Shown piece by piece: positions 35,265 to 44,942 of a stretch of 64,000 nt of DNA. The stretch's first letter is position 1. Every line of letters starts with the position of its first letter. The position numbers and the translations under genes are program-made. The DNA is from Pelagicoccus sp. SDUM812002 (GTDB lineage: Bacteria; Verrucomicrobiota; Verrucomicrobiia; Opitutales; Opitutaceae), in contig NZ_JARXHX010000002.1 of assembly GCF_031127835.1 (NCBI RefSeq), positions 186,001-250,000 of the forward strand. The letters are read 5' to 3'. The notes below the pieces were generated by a model. The model did no database searches. It saw only the letters and a list, made by a program, of their open reading frames with translations, and was not told the origin of the DNA.

Positions 35265-37424
35265 TTAGTACTCCCACTTGAGGGAGAGCAGGAAGTTCTG
35301 CGGCTCTCCGAACTGAGGGTAGTCGAGGTTGGCGAGGTAGATCTCGTCGAGGGCGTTTTTGGCGCTGAGGGTGGCAGAGACGTTTTCGCTGATGGCGTAA
35401 TTGACGTGGAGGTTGACGAGGGTGTAGGCGTCTTGGCTGATTTCTACGTTTCCTTGTCCGGGGATGAACTGGCTGCCGATGATCTCGCTTTGCCAGGTGG
35501 CTCCACCTCCGATCGCGAGGCGATTCCACTGTCCAGGGAACTGGTAGTGGGTCGAGAGCTGGACGAGGTCTATGGGAAGATTGGTCCAGATGGGATCGCC
35601 CTCGTGGCGGGAGGTGTCATTGTGAGTGTATCCGAAAATCATGGACCAGTCGTCGGTTACTTTTCCGCTGAGCTGGAGCTCGATGCCTTTGGCCTTAGTG
35701 CCGTCGACTCCGATTTGTGGATACTTGCCGCTTTCGAGTGGATCTGGGTTGAGCGGATCGGCGACGGCGAAGTTGTCCTGGGTGGTTTCGAAGAGTGCGG
35801 CGCTGAAGGTGGCACGCCCTTCGGCGAAGCTTGATTTGAGGCCGATCTCGTAGTTGTTACCTTCCACCGGATCGAGTATACTTCCGCTGGCATCGACGCC
35901 GTCTTGAGGTTCAAAAATGGTGGTGTAGCTGCCGTAGAATGTGAGGTTTTCGTTCAGGTCGTAGGTGAAGCCGACGTAGGGGGTGAATTCGTTGTCGATT
36001 TCGAATTCGCTTGTCACGAAGGAGGTCGCTCCTGCGTCGTCACGTCCGTAGTCGATGGTACCCCATTTTGTGATACGCCCGCCGAGGACTGCCGACAGGG
36101 CATCGGTGAGACGGAGGCGAGTGGAGGAGTAAAGTCCTGTTTGCTTAGTGCGAACGATACCTTGGCCGGGCAGGTACGCGAGTTTCATTTCGGGCGCGGA
36201 GCCATCCCATTCGTAGAAGTTAGGGATCGTGTAGTTGTAGGGGGTGCCGGCGAACCCGGTGGTGGTGTTGAGGGCGACGCTTTCGTACTCGGAGTGGCTG
36301 GCGCCGAAGACGACGTCGTGTTCGCGTTCGAAGAGGTCGAACTTGCCGTTGAGGTAAAGGTCGATGCTGTCGCGCTGGTCGGCGCTGTCCCAAGAGTAGC
36401 CGGTGATGACGACGCCGGAGCCGTCTTCCTTGTTGAGCCAGGTTTCGGCGTAGGCGTTGGCGTAGGTGCTGAGGCTTTCTTCGTCGCCGGTTGTGTGATT
36501 GATGGCGGCCTTGAGTTGCCAGCGGTCGTTGAGGGCGTGTTCGAGATTGACGAAGGCGGTGCTGGAGTGGCGGTGCCAGTAGGCCCAGTCGGTGGCGAAA
36601 TTGGTGGTGTGCGGAAGCTCCGAAGGAGTGCCGTCTGCCGCGAGCGGAGGAATGGTGCCCCAAACGGACGCGGTGGGCTCGTTGTCTTGTCTTTGGAAGC
36701 CGAAAGTGAGCACCGAGTTTTCAGCGAGATCTGCGGAGAAGGTGGCGAGGTAGGCGAGCTTGTCCTCGTGGTAGCGATCTCGGAAGCTGTCGCGGTCGGT
36801 GTAGGCCGCGACGAAGCGGCTGCGGAACTTCCCCTCGGAAGTGATGGGCGTGTTGACGTCTACCTGAGTGCGGAGGTAGTCCCATGAACCGACCGTTTGC
36901 GTGACGGAAGCGGTTAAATTTTTTCCGGCCTGCTTGCGGTGAAGGTTTACAGTGCCAGAAGGCTTGCCGGATCCGCTGAACAGACCGTTGGCTCCGCGGA
37001 GGATTTCGACGCGTTGATAAAGAGCGGTGTCGAATTCTTGGTTGGTGTCTCCGCTATAAGTCGGGATTCCGTCGACTTGGAAGTCGGTGATCTGGAAGCC
37101 GCGTGAGAAGTAGAGAGGGCGCTGGGTGTCGTACATGGAGACATTGACGCCAGTCACGTTCCGCATGACGTCATCCATGTTGTACATTGATTCCGCTTCC
37201 AGGCGGGAGCTGTCGATCAAGCTGATCGTTTGCGGCGTCTCGCGGTTGGAAAGTGGTAGGCGAGTCGCGGCACCGATGGAGTCGTAGTGGTCGCCGAAGA
37301 CCGTGAAGCCACTGAGTTCGAATGCTTGGTCGCCTGTGGTGGGCGCGTCGACGCTGTTTTGGGCGGCCGCCGTTGCGGCGAGTCCGAGGGCGCTGCTAGC
37401 GATGAGTTTTTTCAGATTGGTCAT
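35265..37424 (-). CDS. TonB-dependent siderophore receptor (FhuE/FpvA-like)
   Basis: About 719 residues from ATG 37424 (signal peptide MTNLKKLIASSALGLAATAA). The plug contains LPLSNRETPQTISLIDSSRL, MDDVMRNVTGVNVSMYDT, YFSRGFQITDFQVDGIPTY and VEILRGANGLFSGSGKPSGT, the pattern of TonB-dependent siderophore receptors for ferric hydroxamates and related ligands. The barrel ends LSLKWEY with an aromatic C-terminus. In the barrel, YVGFTYDLNENLTFYGSYT and FTPY-type strands are typical. A much longer upstream frame exists but lacks coding character. Tandem box E (37518-37554) lies 94-130 bp upstream, and the PepSY gene follows. Confidence 0.93.
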   Translation of the reverse strand: MTNLKKLIASSALGLAATAAAQNSVDAPTTGDQAFELSGFTVFGDHYDSIGAATRLPLSNRETPQTISLIDSSRLEAESMYNMDDVMRNVTGVNVSMYDTQRPLYFSRGFQITDFQVDGIPTYSGDTNQEFDTALYQRVEILRGANGLFSGSGKPSGTVNLHRKQAGKNLTASVTQTVGSWDYLRTQVDVNTPITSEGKFRSRFVAAYTDRDSFRDRYHEDKLAYLATFSADLAENSVLTFGFQRQDNEPTASVWGTIPPLAADGTPSELPHTTNFATDWAYWHRHSSTAFVNLEHALNDRWQLKAAINHTTGDEESLSTYANAYAETWLNKEDGSGVVITGYSWDSADQRDSIDLYLNGKFDLFEREHDVVFGASHSEYESVALNTTTGFAGTPYNYTIPNFYEWDGSAPEMKLAYLPGQGIVRTKQTGLYSSTRLRLTDALSAVLGGRITKWGTIDYGRDDAGATSFVTSEFEIDNEFTPYVGFTYDLNENLTFYGSYTTIFEPQDGVDASGSILDPVEGNNYEIGLKSSFAEGRATFSAALFETTQDNFAVADPLNPDPLESGKYPQIGVDGTKAKGIELQLSGKVTDDWSMIFGYTHNDTSRHEGDPIWTNLPIDLVQLSTHYQFPGQWNRLAIGGGATWQSEIIGSQFIPGQGNVEISQDAYTLVNLHVNYAISENVSATLSAKNALDEIYLANLDYPQFGEPQNFLLSLKWEY

Positions 37425-37517
37425 CTTTGAATCTGGTTTGTGCTGACGAGTGGAGTTTCGCAGTTGTGCAAACGTTTCCATGGGTTTGAACGTAGCGCAC
37501 AGAGGCACTGTTTTTCC

Positions 37518-37554
37518 GCCCCGCAAGGGATTTTTGGTGCTCCCGGAAGGATTA
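37518..37554 (-). promoter_or_regulatory. Tandem iron-regulon box E (before siderophore receptor)
   Basis: On the + strand the half-sites are GCCCCGCAAGGGATTT and GCTCCCGGAAGGATTA, 21 bp apart. It is the same pattern and orientation as boxes A-D and stands in front of the receptor gene at 35265. Confidence 0.75.
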
Positions 37555-37801
37555 ATTTTTATCCGTAAATGCCGAAGGACCGTCGTGTAGGTTATCCGTT
37601 TTTGCGCTTTGGTATCGAATCTGAATGTAATCATAAACCGGATACGTGGTTGTTCTTGTCTTCGTTTATGCTGGGGCGAAAGGGAGATTCGCGCAGGCGG
37701 CGATTTTTGAGGGCTGAAGGCGACTCGGAGGATGGACGTAGAATCCGCTGCCAATTTTGTGACCACAGTGCCGATGGCCTTTTTAGGCACATGTCCAATT
37801 G

Positions 37802-37978
37802 TCAGGACACGAGGGTGGCGTTGACTTCGAGCTCCAAGGTGGGGTAGCTGGTGAGTCGCTCTGTCACAAAACGAGGGATCAGTTGAGCGTGAGTGGTGTC
37901 CCTGAGTAGGTCGTCGAGCTTATCCGCAAGCCCGACGCAGCAGGGGGTGACTGCAAATTCCGATTGTTTTCCGGTGTT
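37802..37978 (-). pseudogene. Coding-like fragment without a start codon
   Basis: A minus-strand frame of 58 codons ends at TGA 37802 and reads like protein (FAVTPCCVGLADKLDDLLRD, then IPRFVTERLTSYPTLELEV). It has no ATG, GTG or TTG start: it is closed upstream by TGA at 37979. The CC pair and the TERLxxYPTLE pattern look conserved, but I cannot name a family. It is probably the remnant, or the sequencing-damaged 3' part, of a small gene. Confidence 0.35.
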
Positions 37979-38067
37979 TCACCCAAAATTCGATTTGCCC
38001 CTAATTGGGAAAGCACAATGCTCACCGGTTCTTCGTTAACAACATCCAACGACAACCCACTAAGACT

Positions 38068-38538
38068 ATGGCTATCGCTACTGGCACAAAAGCACCGGAT
38101 TTCACTTTGAAGAGTAAAAATGACGAAGGCTTGGCCGACGTTACCTTGAGCGAGAATTTCGGATCTTCCGCAACAGTTCTCCTTTTTTTCCCACTGGCGT
38201 TTACCAGTGTCTGCGAAGCTGAGCTCTGCGACATCCGTGATTCGCTGGCCGACTACTCTGGCCTCGATGCGAAGGTTTACGGCATCAGCGTGGACAGCCC
38301 TTTTGCCCAGGATGCGTTCGCCAAGGCTAACGGCCTGAACTTCCCTCTCCTCAGCGATTTCAACAAGGAAGTCTCTACTGCCTACGATGTGCTGTTTGCA
38401 GACTTGCTCGGATTCAAGGGCGTTTCCAAGCGCTCAGCGTTCGTCATCAGCAAGGATGGCGACGTCGTTTACTCCGAATCTAGCGACGACCCTAAGCAGC
38501 TTCCCGACTTTGCTGCAATTAAGGCAGCTCTCGCTTAA
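38068..38538 (+). CDS. Peroxiredoxin, AhpE/Bcp-like
   Basis: A 156-residue protein from ATG 38068 (MAIATGTKAPDFTLKS). It has the peroxidatic Cys in PLAFTSVCEAELCDIRDS, where a second Cys five residues on may act as resolving Cys. Other peroxiredoxin marks are GISVDSPFAQDAFAKANGL, FPLLSDFNKEVSTAY and RSAFVISKDGDVVY. It reduces hydrogen peroxide or organic peroxides in the cytoplasm. Upstream sequence to 38005 is in frame but carries no alternative ATG with better context. It lies 108 bp before acnA; protection of the [4Fe-4S] aconitase is a natural but unproven link. Confidence 0.92.
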   Translation: MAIATGTKAPDFTLKSKNDEGLADVTLSENFGSSATVLLFFPLAFTSVCEAELCDIRDSLADYSGLDAKVYGISVDSPFAQDAFAKANGLNFPLLSDFNKEVSTAYDVLFADLLGFKGVSKRSAFVISKDGDVVYSESSDDPKQLPDFAAIKAALA

Positions 38539-38645
38539 GGCGCAGTTTACGCTGCTGGCCTGGCCGGCTCTAGACGGAGCCGTCCAGTCCTATCACTACA
38601 GGATATTGTCCTGATCCGTTATCCAAAAAGACAGACCCGACACAG

Positions 38646-41372
38646 ATGAGCGATCTCTCGAATCCACTGAACTCCCTGAAGACCTTCGACTCCGGCTTCG
38701 ATGGTAAGTCATACTACTACTCCCTTCCTTCTCTGGAGGAGAGCGGAGTAGGACCGATCTCCAAGCTGCCTGTATCCATTCGGGTCGTACTTGAGTCCGT
38801 ACTACGAAATTGCGATGGTAAGCGCGTCAAGGAAGAGGACATCACGACACTCGCCAACTGGAATGCCAAGGACCCTCTCAAAGTCGAGATCCCGTTTGTC
38901 TTGTCTCGCATCGTGCTGCAGGACTTCACTGGCGTGCCGCTCCTCGTGGATCTCGCGGCCATGCGCTCGGCGGTGGCGGACCTAGGAAAAGACTCCTCGA
39001 TGATCGAGCCGCTGGTTCCGGTTGACCTCGTAGTCGATCACTCCGTGCAGGTCGATAAATCAGGCACGGCGAATTCCTTCCTGCAAAATATGGCCATCGA
39101 ATTCCAGCGCAACATGGAGCGCTACGAATTCCTCAAATGGGGCCAACAGGCATTTGAGACTTTCCAAGTCGTACCCCCTGGCATCGGGATCGTTCACCAA
39201 GTGAATCTCGAGTATCTCGCCAAGGTGGTACACGCCAAGGAAGTCGAAGGCGGCCACGTCTTCTATCCGGACACTCTCGTAGGCACCGACTCGCACACGA
39301 CCATGATCAACGGCCTCGGAGTCGTAGGTTGGGGAGTCGGGGGCATCGAAGCCGAGTCGGGCATGCTCGGCCAGCCGGTTTACTTCCTCACTCCTGAAGT
39401 GATCGGCGTCAACCTATCCGGCGCGCTCAAGGAAGGCGTTACCGCGACAGACCTCACGCTACGCATCACTGAACTGCTTCGTGAGCAAAAGGTGGTCGGC
39501 AAGTTCGTAGAGTTCCATGGCGAAGGAGCACGCAACCTCTCGCTGGCGGACCGAGCGACGATCGCCAACATGGCTCCTGAGTATGGAGCTACGATGGGCT
39601 ACTTCCCAGTCGACGAAAAATCCCTTCAGTACCTCGAAGCGACCGGACGCGAACCGAAGCATGTCGCCTCGGTTAAAGCTTACCTCGAAGCCCAGAATCT
39701 CTTCGGCATTCCGGCCGCGGGCGAACTCGAATACACCGACGTAGTGGATCTCGACATGTCTACCATCGAGCCAGGGGTAGCCGGGCCCAAGCGTCCGCAG
39801 GACCGCATCGACGTCAAGGACCTCAAAGGCTCTTTCAACAAACTCTTCTCCCAGTCGACCGACGAAGGCGGCTTCGGTCGCGCTGTTGAAGACCGTGGAA
39901 CCAAAGTTACGGTCGAGTCGGACGACGATATGAACGGGCATCAGATCGGGCACGGTTCCGTGCTCATTGCTGCCATCACTTCTTGCACGAATACTTCGAA
40001 TCCGAGTGTAATGTTAGCGGCAGGTCTTCTTGCCAAGAAGGCCGTCGAGAAGGGGCTCTCAGTGGCTCCTACCGTCAAGACCTCCCTCGCTCCTGGTTCT
40101 CGCGTCGTCACGGACTACCTTGCTGAGACCGATCTCCAGTCATCCCTCGACGCCTTGGGCTTCAACCTCGTTGGCTACGGTTGTACCACCTGTATTGGAA
40201 ACTCCGGACCGCTTGCGGATCCGATCGAAGAGGCTATCTCTAAGGGCGAGCTCGTGGCAGCCTCGGTACTCTCTGGTAACCGTAATTTCGAGGCCCGCGT
40301 ACACGGTTCCATCAAGTCAAACTTCCTCATGTCGCCGCCGCTTGTCGTCGCCTATGCGATCGCCGGCCGCGTTGACATCGACTTATTTGAAGATTCGCTG
40401 GGCAACGACCAGGACGGAAATCCAGTTTACCTGAAGGATCTGTGGCCGACCAACGCCGAAATCGAGAAAGCCATCGTCAAAGGACTCAAGCCTGCGATGT
40501 TCCAGCGCCAGTACTCTGACGTGGCTAGCGCCAATCCCGAGTGGCTTAAGATCGAGTCGTCGACCGGCGATCTCTACGATTGGGACGACACCTCCACCTA
40601 CATCCATCGCCCGCCGTTCTTCGATGGTTTCTCCATGGAGGTCGGTTCCATCGAACCCATCGAAGGCATGCGCCCGCTCGCCATCTTGGGCGATTCGGTC
40701 ACAACCGACCATATTTCGCCCGCTGGCGCCTTCAAGCCCGAGACGCCCGCTGGCAGGTTCCTGGAATCGCGTGGCGTCGAGCCGAAGGATTTTAACTCCT
40801 ACGGCAGCCGTCGCGGTAATGACTTGATCATGACTCGCGGCACCTTCGCCAACGTGCGTGTTAAGAACATCATGGCCGAAGGCAAGGAAGGCGGCTTCAC
40901 CAAAGTCATGCCGGAAGGCACGCCGGCCACCATTTTCGACGCTTGCGAAACCTACAAGGAACGCGGCATCCCGCTCATCGTATTCTCCGGTATCGACTAC
41001 GGCATGGGCAGCTCGCGCGACTGGGCGGCCAAAGGCACGAATCTTCTCGGCGTCAAGGCGGTCGTTGCGCGCAGCTACGAGCGTATCCACCGTTCCAATC
41101 TCATTGGCATGGGCGTGCTACCCCTCGAGTTCTTCGACGGCCAAAGCGCCCAGTCCCTCGGCCTTGACGGCAGCGAGATTGTCTCTCTCCCGGGGCTCGG
41201 CGACGACCTCAAACCCGGCCAATCCCTAACTGCCGTTATCGAACGATCTAACGGCGATGTGGACGAAGTCGAAATGAAGGTGCGAGTTGATACAGATATC
41301 GAAGTAGAATATATTCGCAACGGTGGTATTCTCCCGTATGTTCTGCGGGATATCATCAAGGCGGCGCAATAA
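38646..41372 (+). CDS. acnA: Aconitate hydratase A (AcnA/IRP type)
   Basis: A 908-residue aconitase of full family length. Diagnostic segments are [55 protein letters not shown], the cluster Cys in [14 protein letters not shown] and [13 protein letters not shown], and the swivel domain with [36 protein letters not shown] and [13 protein letters not shown]. It catalyses citrate to isocitrate in the TCA cycle. Together with acnB at 22360 the genome thus carries both aconitase classes, which elsewhere differ in stability under oxidative stress and iron starvation. A STAS gene follows by 49 bp. Confidence 0.96.
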   Translation: MSDLSNPLNSLKTFDSGFDGKSYYYSLPSLEESGVGPISKLPVSIRVVLESVLRNCDGKRVKEEDITTLANWNAKDPLKVEIPFVLSRIVLQDFTGVPLLVDLAAMRSAVADLGKDSSMIEPLVPVDLVVDHSVQVDKSGTANSFLQNMAIEFQRNMERYEFLKWGQQAFETFQVVPPGIGIVHQVNLEYLAKVVHAKEVEGGHVFYPDTLVGTDSHTTMINGLGVVGWGVGGIEAESGMLGQPVYFLTPEVIGVNLSGALKEGVTATDLTLRITELLREQKVVGKFVEFHGEGARNLSLADRATIANMAPEYGATMGYFPVDEKSLQYLEATGREPKHVASVKAYLEAQNLFGIPAAGELEYTDVVDLDMSTIEPGVAGPKRPQDRIDVKDLKGSFNKLFSQSTDEGGFGRAVEDRGTKVTVESDDDMNGHQIGHGSVLIAAITSCTNTSNPSVMLAAGLLAKKAVEKGLSVAPTVKTSLAPGSRVVTDYLAETDLQSSLDALGFNLVGYGCTTCIGNSGPLADPIEEAISKGELVAASVLSGNRNFEARVHGSIKSNFLMSPPLVVAYAIAGRVDIDLFEDSLGNDQDGNPVYLKDLWPTNAEIEKAIVKGLKPAMFQRQYSDVASANPEWLKIESSTGDLYDWDDTSTYIHRPPFFDGFSMEVGSIEPIEGMRPLAILGDSVTTDHISPAGAFKPETPAGRFLESRGVEPKDFNSYGSRRGNDLIMTRGTFANVRVKNIMAEGKEGGFTKVMPEGTPATIFDACETYKERGIPLIVFSGIDYGMGSSRDWAAKGTNLLGVKAVVARSYERIHRSNLIGMGVLPLEFFDGQSAQSLGLDGSEIVSLPGLGDDLKPGQSLTAVIERSNGDVDEVEMKVRVDTDIEVEYIRNGGILPYVLRDIIKAAQ

Positions 41373-41421
41373 TCTCCACTATCCGCCCACTGCGTTATCT
41401 CAACAAGCGCGTCTCGAAGTC

Positions 41422-41934
41422 ATGCCTGAAGACAATCCTGTTTTTCTAGTCGATCCTTACTCAACACCCGTTGCCGTGCGGATCGCCGGTCGTGCCTCCT
41501 TCCAAAACGTAGTGCCGCTTAAGGAATTTCTCAAAAACTCCTATGCGAGTGGAAAGAGGGACTTCGTTTTCGACTTTAGCCAGTGTGCGGGCATGGACAG
41601 TACCGTCCTCGGCGTCTTGGCGGGGTGCGCCCTCGAACTGCGTCGTTTAGAGCCGAAGGGCTCGCTCGTTCTCTCGCGACTTAATGACCGGAACCTCGAG
41701 CTGGTCAAGAATCTCGGCCTACACCGCATCGCCACCGTGGATACGGGCGATGATAAAGTTGCTTCTGGCGTAGGGGCTACCACCGCACTCAATTCTAAGC
41801 AGCTCAACGAGCTGGAAAACGCGCGCCTCTGCCTGGAGGCTCACGAAAACTTGGTCGCTGCCGATTCCGGCAATCAGGAGAAGTTCCAAGACGTCATCGC
41901 CTACTTGAAGAACCGGGTAGAGGACGAGGCTTAG
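41422..41934 (+). CDS. STAS-domain protein (anti-sigma-factor antagonist-like)
   Basis: A 170-residue protein from ATG 41422. The N-terminal 100 residues form a STAS domain: VAVRIAGRASFQNVVPLKEF, then FVFDFSQCAGMDSTVLGVLA with the phosphorylatable Ser in MDST, then LVLSRLNDRNLELVKNLGL. A tail of about 55 residues (NSKQLNELENARLCLEAHEN...) is helical. STAS proteins bind anti-sigma factors or kinases depending on phosphorylation. The next gene is a SpoIIE-type phosphatase, which could dephosphorylate it. Its sigma factor and kinase are not in the window. Confidence 0.88.
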   Translation: MPEDNPVFLVDPYSTPVAVRIAGRASFQNVVPLKEFLKNSYASGKRDFVFDFSQCAGMDSTVLGVLAGCALELRRLEPKGSLVLSRLNDRNLELVKNLGLHRIATVDTGDDKVASGVGATTALNSKQLNELENARLCLEAHENLVAADSGNQEKFQDVIAYLKNRVEDEA

Positions 41935-42106
41935 TGTATATTGTCATTCCTGTTTGAAGTCTCGATATGAGGGTTAGGGTGGGAGTGACAGCTTTTGGAG
42001 GAGGTCGAAGCCATGCATGCCCCACCTTCGATCTGATCGTTGTGGAAGGTTGTTCTCTTTCGCGTCTTCACAAGCCTCGCTAGCGATTTCCACGCCCCTG
42101 TACCCC

Positions 42107-43549
42107 ATGAGCCTGCTGTTTACCTTTACTCTGCTACTTGTTGGATGCCTGTTTGGCTGGCTCTATTTTCGCGAGGTAAAACGCAGCTCCGAGTACCTCG
42201 AGCGAGCTCAGTTGGCCCAGCAGGAGAAGCTCATTGTGGCGGACTTTATGCACGACATGGTGCAAGCCTTGGGTGATGAGCTCAGCAAGGAAGAGCTCTT
42301 TCAAAGGATCGTACATGCCGCTGTGGTGAGCACTGGCGCTTTGAGCGCCTGTGTTTTTGAAAGGACAGAGAGGGACACCTTGCGCAGCGTCGCTGTGGAA
42401 GGGCTGTTTCCTCCGCACCGACCCCTGCCGCCGCATGTGCGGGACAAGATTGCGACTCGTGCCAAGTTCATCGAAAGCGTCCTGAAGACCGAAGAATTTC
42501 CGATAGCAGAGGGGGTGGCGGGAGAAGCATACCGGAGCAGACGGACCATCCTCATCAAAGACGGTCGTACGGACGAACGCATGGTGCGGCACAGCGACTC
42601 CGCCCTCCGGGTGACTACAGCGATCTGCTCACCAATACTTTTTCGGGAAGAAGTGCTGGGAGTGCTTGCGGTCTGCAACTCGGCTGACGGGGCGCCATTT
42701 TCTGAGACGGATCAGTCCGTGGTGCAGTCGCTTGCCGAACAAGCGGGTATCGCGATCCGGAACAACACCTTCCTTACTTTGATGCTCGAGCGTAAGCAGA
42801 TCGATATCGACCTTGGGCTCGCACGCAGTATCCAGCTCATGCTGCTGCCGCAAGAGTTGCCGCGTATGGACGGTCTGGAGATCGATGCCCAATACGTATC
42901 TTCCCACACAATCGGAGGAGATCTTTACGATGTCATTCCGCTGGGTGAGCACAAGCTAGGTGTAGCAGTGGCCGATGTATCGGGAAAAGGAATACCGGCT
43001 TCGATCGTTATGGCAATCTGTCGCACTAACCTGCACCGCGTCGCCCAAGAGGGGAGTTCTCCTTTCGAAGTGCTGCGTCAGCTCAACAGGCTCGTTGTCG
43101 ACGAGATCAAAGGCGACACCTACATCACGGTGCTCTACGCGGTTATCGATCTCGAACTGGGATTGATAACCTACGCTCGGGCCGGCCACGAACGTCCTTT
43201 GCTCTGCGCGAACGACAGTTCGCGTGGCGTTTCTTATGCTTCCTTTCCAGATAGCGACGGATTTCCCGTTGGCATGATGCCGGACGAATCCTTTTGCGAG
43301 TTTCTCCAGGAAAAGACGGTGCCTTTCAATAAGGGAGACATCTTCGTTGCTTTCACCGACGGCGTTATCGAAACCTCCAACTCTACAGGAAAGGAGTTTT
43401 CCGCGTCTCGCCTTGCAGACTCGGTCAAAGCCAATCGTAAAGCTCCGGCGCAAGAGGTAAGCCTGCGTTTACTCGAGTCGCTGCGGGAATTCAGTGGAAA
43501 GAGGACCTACGACGACGATCTTACAATGGTCACAGTGAAAAGAATTTAG
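42107..43549 (+). CDS. GAF-domain PP2C/SpoIIE-type phosphatase
   Basis: About 480 residues from ATG 42107 (MSLLFTFTLLLVGCLFGWLY, one membrane helix); the frame is open 30 codons further up. A short coiled coil precedes a GAF domain (about 65-210; HAAVVSTGALSACVFE, GVAGEAYRSRRTILIKD, FSETDQSVVQSLAEQAGIAI). The SpoIIE domain spans about 240-480, with QLMLLPQELPRMDGLEI, SSHTIGGDLYDVIPLGE, VAVADVSGKGIPASIVMAIC, ARAGHERPLLC and FTDGVIETSN, keeping the metal-binding Asp. It removes phosphate from Ser/Thr, most likely on the STAS protein encoded just upstream. Confidence 0.92.
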   Translation: MSLLFTFTLLLVGCLFGWLYFREVKRSSEYLERAQLAQQEKLIVADFMHDMVQALGDELSKEELFQRIVHAAVVSTGALSACVFERTERDTLRSVAVEGLFPPHRPLPPHVRDKIATRAKFIESVLKTEEFPIAEGVAGEAYRSRRTILIKDGRTDERMVRHSDSALRVTTAICSPILFREEVLGVLAVCNSADGAPFSETDQSVVQSLAEQAGIAIRNNTFLTLMLERKQIDIDLGLARSIQLMLLPQELPRMDGLEIDAQYVSSHTIGGDLYDVIPLGEHKLGVAVADVSGKGIPASIVMAICRTNLHRVAQEGSSPFEVLRQLNRLVVDEIKGDTYITVLYAVIDLELGLITYARAGHERPLLCANDSSRGVSYASFPDSDGFPVGMMPDESFCEFLQEKTVPFNKGDIFVAFTDGVIETSNSTGKEFSASRLADSVKANRKAPAQEVSLRLLESLREFSGKRTYDDDLTMVTVKRI

Positions 43550-43596
43550 GCGTTCTGAGTTTGTACCCGACGCCTGAATACCCCAACTATCGGACT

Positions 43597-44685
43597 ATGA
43601 AAAAGCTCGTCGCTCTTCTTGTAACAATCGCTCTACTAGGCGCCCAGCAGGTCCTAGCCCAGAATCAGAGCATGGGCGATGACCCTGAATCTGCGCACGA
43701 CGACCCGCCTTCTTGGAAGGACGTGGTGAGGACGTACGAGCCATTGTACGTTGGCTACACCTTCGACGAAGATGACCAGGCATACCTCGATTTTTCACTC
43801 TCGGTAATCACGCCCGCATCCATTGTCTTTCCTTGGGAGTCTTGGAATCCAAGCAACAAGTTCCCCGTAGAGGGGCAGGACTACGACAAGCCAGATTTGT
43901 TTCCGTATCAACCCCGCCTCTACCTCGCCTTTAGTGGACGTGCCGGGCAGTACATGGGAACGCGTGAGTCTTCACCTGTAGTCGGAAAGCGTTTCAATCC
44001 CTTGCTCAGTGCCCGCTGGTGGCATAAGCGGCGCGACCTAACGAGCTCGCGACGCGATCCCGGCTACAGTTTGCACGACTATTTCGAAATCTCCTATGGA
44101 CACGAGTCGAACGGCCAGCGCATTGGAGATTTGACCGACCCTCAGACCCCTGAAGAAGAAGCCCTCGGCCGCAACCGTTTCGAGGCGTTGCAGGCGGAGT
44201 ACCAGCTTGTCGATGGAGATGCTAGTATTGCTCGCGACCAGCTCAGCCGTGGATGGGACTACCTAGGCGCTCGTTGGGCCAGTAGTTGGAAGATCGATAC
44301 GGGGAGATTATTCTTCATGTTCGATGGACGATACTATTTGGAGGAGGGAATGCTGCAGGATGGTGCGGAAGAATATAATATTTGGGAAAACGATGACGAG
44401 TGGTTGGCCCGCTATGACGAGGAAATTCGTCGCGCCAAAGTCGATGGCCTGCGAGCCAGTGTTCGCTACCAGTCGAAAAGCTTGGATTGGTTTTTCGACG
44501 CAAATGAAATCATGCTTGAGCTGCGCACCGGGTACAACGATCCCTTCGAACGCATCACGGCGAGGCTCGAACTTGGTTTCAAGTACACATCGCTGTGGTA
44601 CCGATATGGATACAATAGCGATCTCGTCGATTACTACCGCAAGGACAGCTCCTGGGGTCTAGCCATAAAGATACGTTCCTTCTAA
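43597..44685 (+). CDS. pldA: Outer-membrane phospholipase A (OmpLA/PldA-like)
   Basis: A 362-residue protein from ATG 43597 with a signal peptide (MKKLVALLVTIALLGAQQVLA). The key motif is DYFEISYGHESNGQRIGDL, where HxSNG contains the catalytic His-Ser pair of outer-membrane phospholipase A. RDQLSRGWDYLGARWASSW resembles the following strand with the third active-site residue region. The C-terminus ends in IKIRSF with a terminal Phe for barrel assembly. The predicted role is calcium-dependent hydrolysis of phospholipids misplaced in the outer leaflet. It lies 47 bp behind the phosphatase gene on the same strand. Confidence 0.85.
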   Translation: MKKLVALLVTIALLGAQQVLAQNQSMGDDPESAHDDPPSWKDVVRTYEPLYVGYTFDEDDQAYLDFSLSVITPASIVFPWESWNPSNKFPVEGQDYDKPDLFPYQPRLYLAFSGRAGQYMGTRESSPVVGKRFNPLLSARWWHKRRDLTSSRRDPGYSLHDYFEISYGHESNGQRIGDLTDPQTPEEEALGRNRFEALQAEYQLVDGDASIARDQLSRGWDYLGARWASSWKIDTGRLFFMFDGRYYLEEGMLQDGAEEYNIWENDDEWLARYDEEIRRAKVDGLRASVRYQSKSLDWFFDANEIMLELRTGYNDPFERITARLELGFKYTSLWYRYGYNSDLVDYYRKDSSWGLAIKIRSF

Positions 44686-44862
44686 CAACCTTGTGGCAGA
44701 GGTGATAGTAGGTTTTTTCAGTAGCTGTCCCTCATCGTGCGCTGAAGGTCCCGAAAGCGTGTCACAGTGCGGGACGGGGTGTCGCGCTTGGGATGGGAGC
44801 ACTCTCGCATCGCATTTTTAAGAGTGCGCTTAAGTTGCTGTTAGGCAGGTCGTAAAGCATAA

Positions 44863-44884
44863 AATGCGAAAAAGATTTCGCATT
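44863..44884. repeat. 9-bp inverted repeat before the metallopeptidase gene
   Basis: AATGCGAAA and TTTCGCATT pair perfectly around AAGA, 59 bp before the ATG at 44943. The rest of 44686-44942 holds no gene. A looser repeat GCACTCT/AGAGTGC lies at 44799-44827. Either could act as operator or leader hairpin. Confidence 0.4.
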
Positions 44885-44942
44885 CTGGAACATGGAACGC
44901 CCGTTGCTATCTTTGAACTCCTAACAAAACGAAAGTACTCAA

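Noticed and set aside
35904-36887. 327-codon open frame opposite the siderophore receptor gene
   Set aside because: Antisense shadow of a well-supported receptor; composition is Gly/Val/Glu-rich without domain motifs.
37985-38030. Possible sixth iron box near 38000 (cgatttgcccctaattggg)
   Set aside because: It shares a few bases with the motif but has neither the CCG core in place nor a partner 21 bp away.
40383-41090. 235-codon minus-strand frame inside acnA
   Set aside because: Overlaps conserved aconitase sequence completely; no start context or motif.
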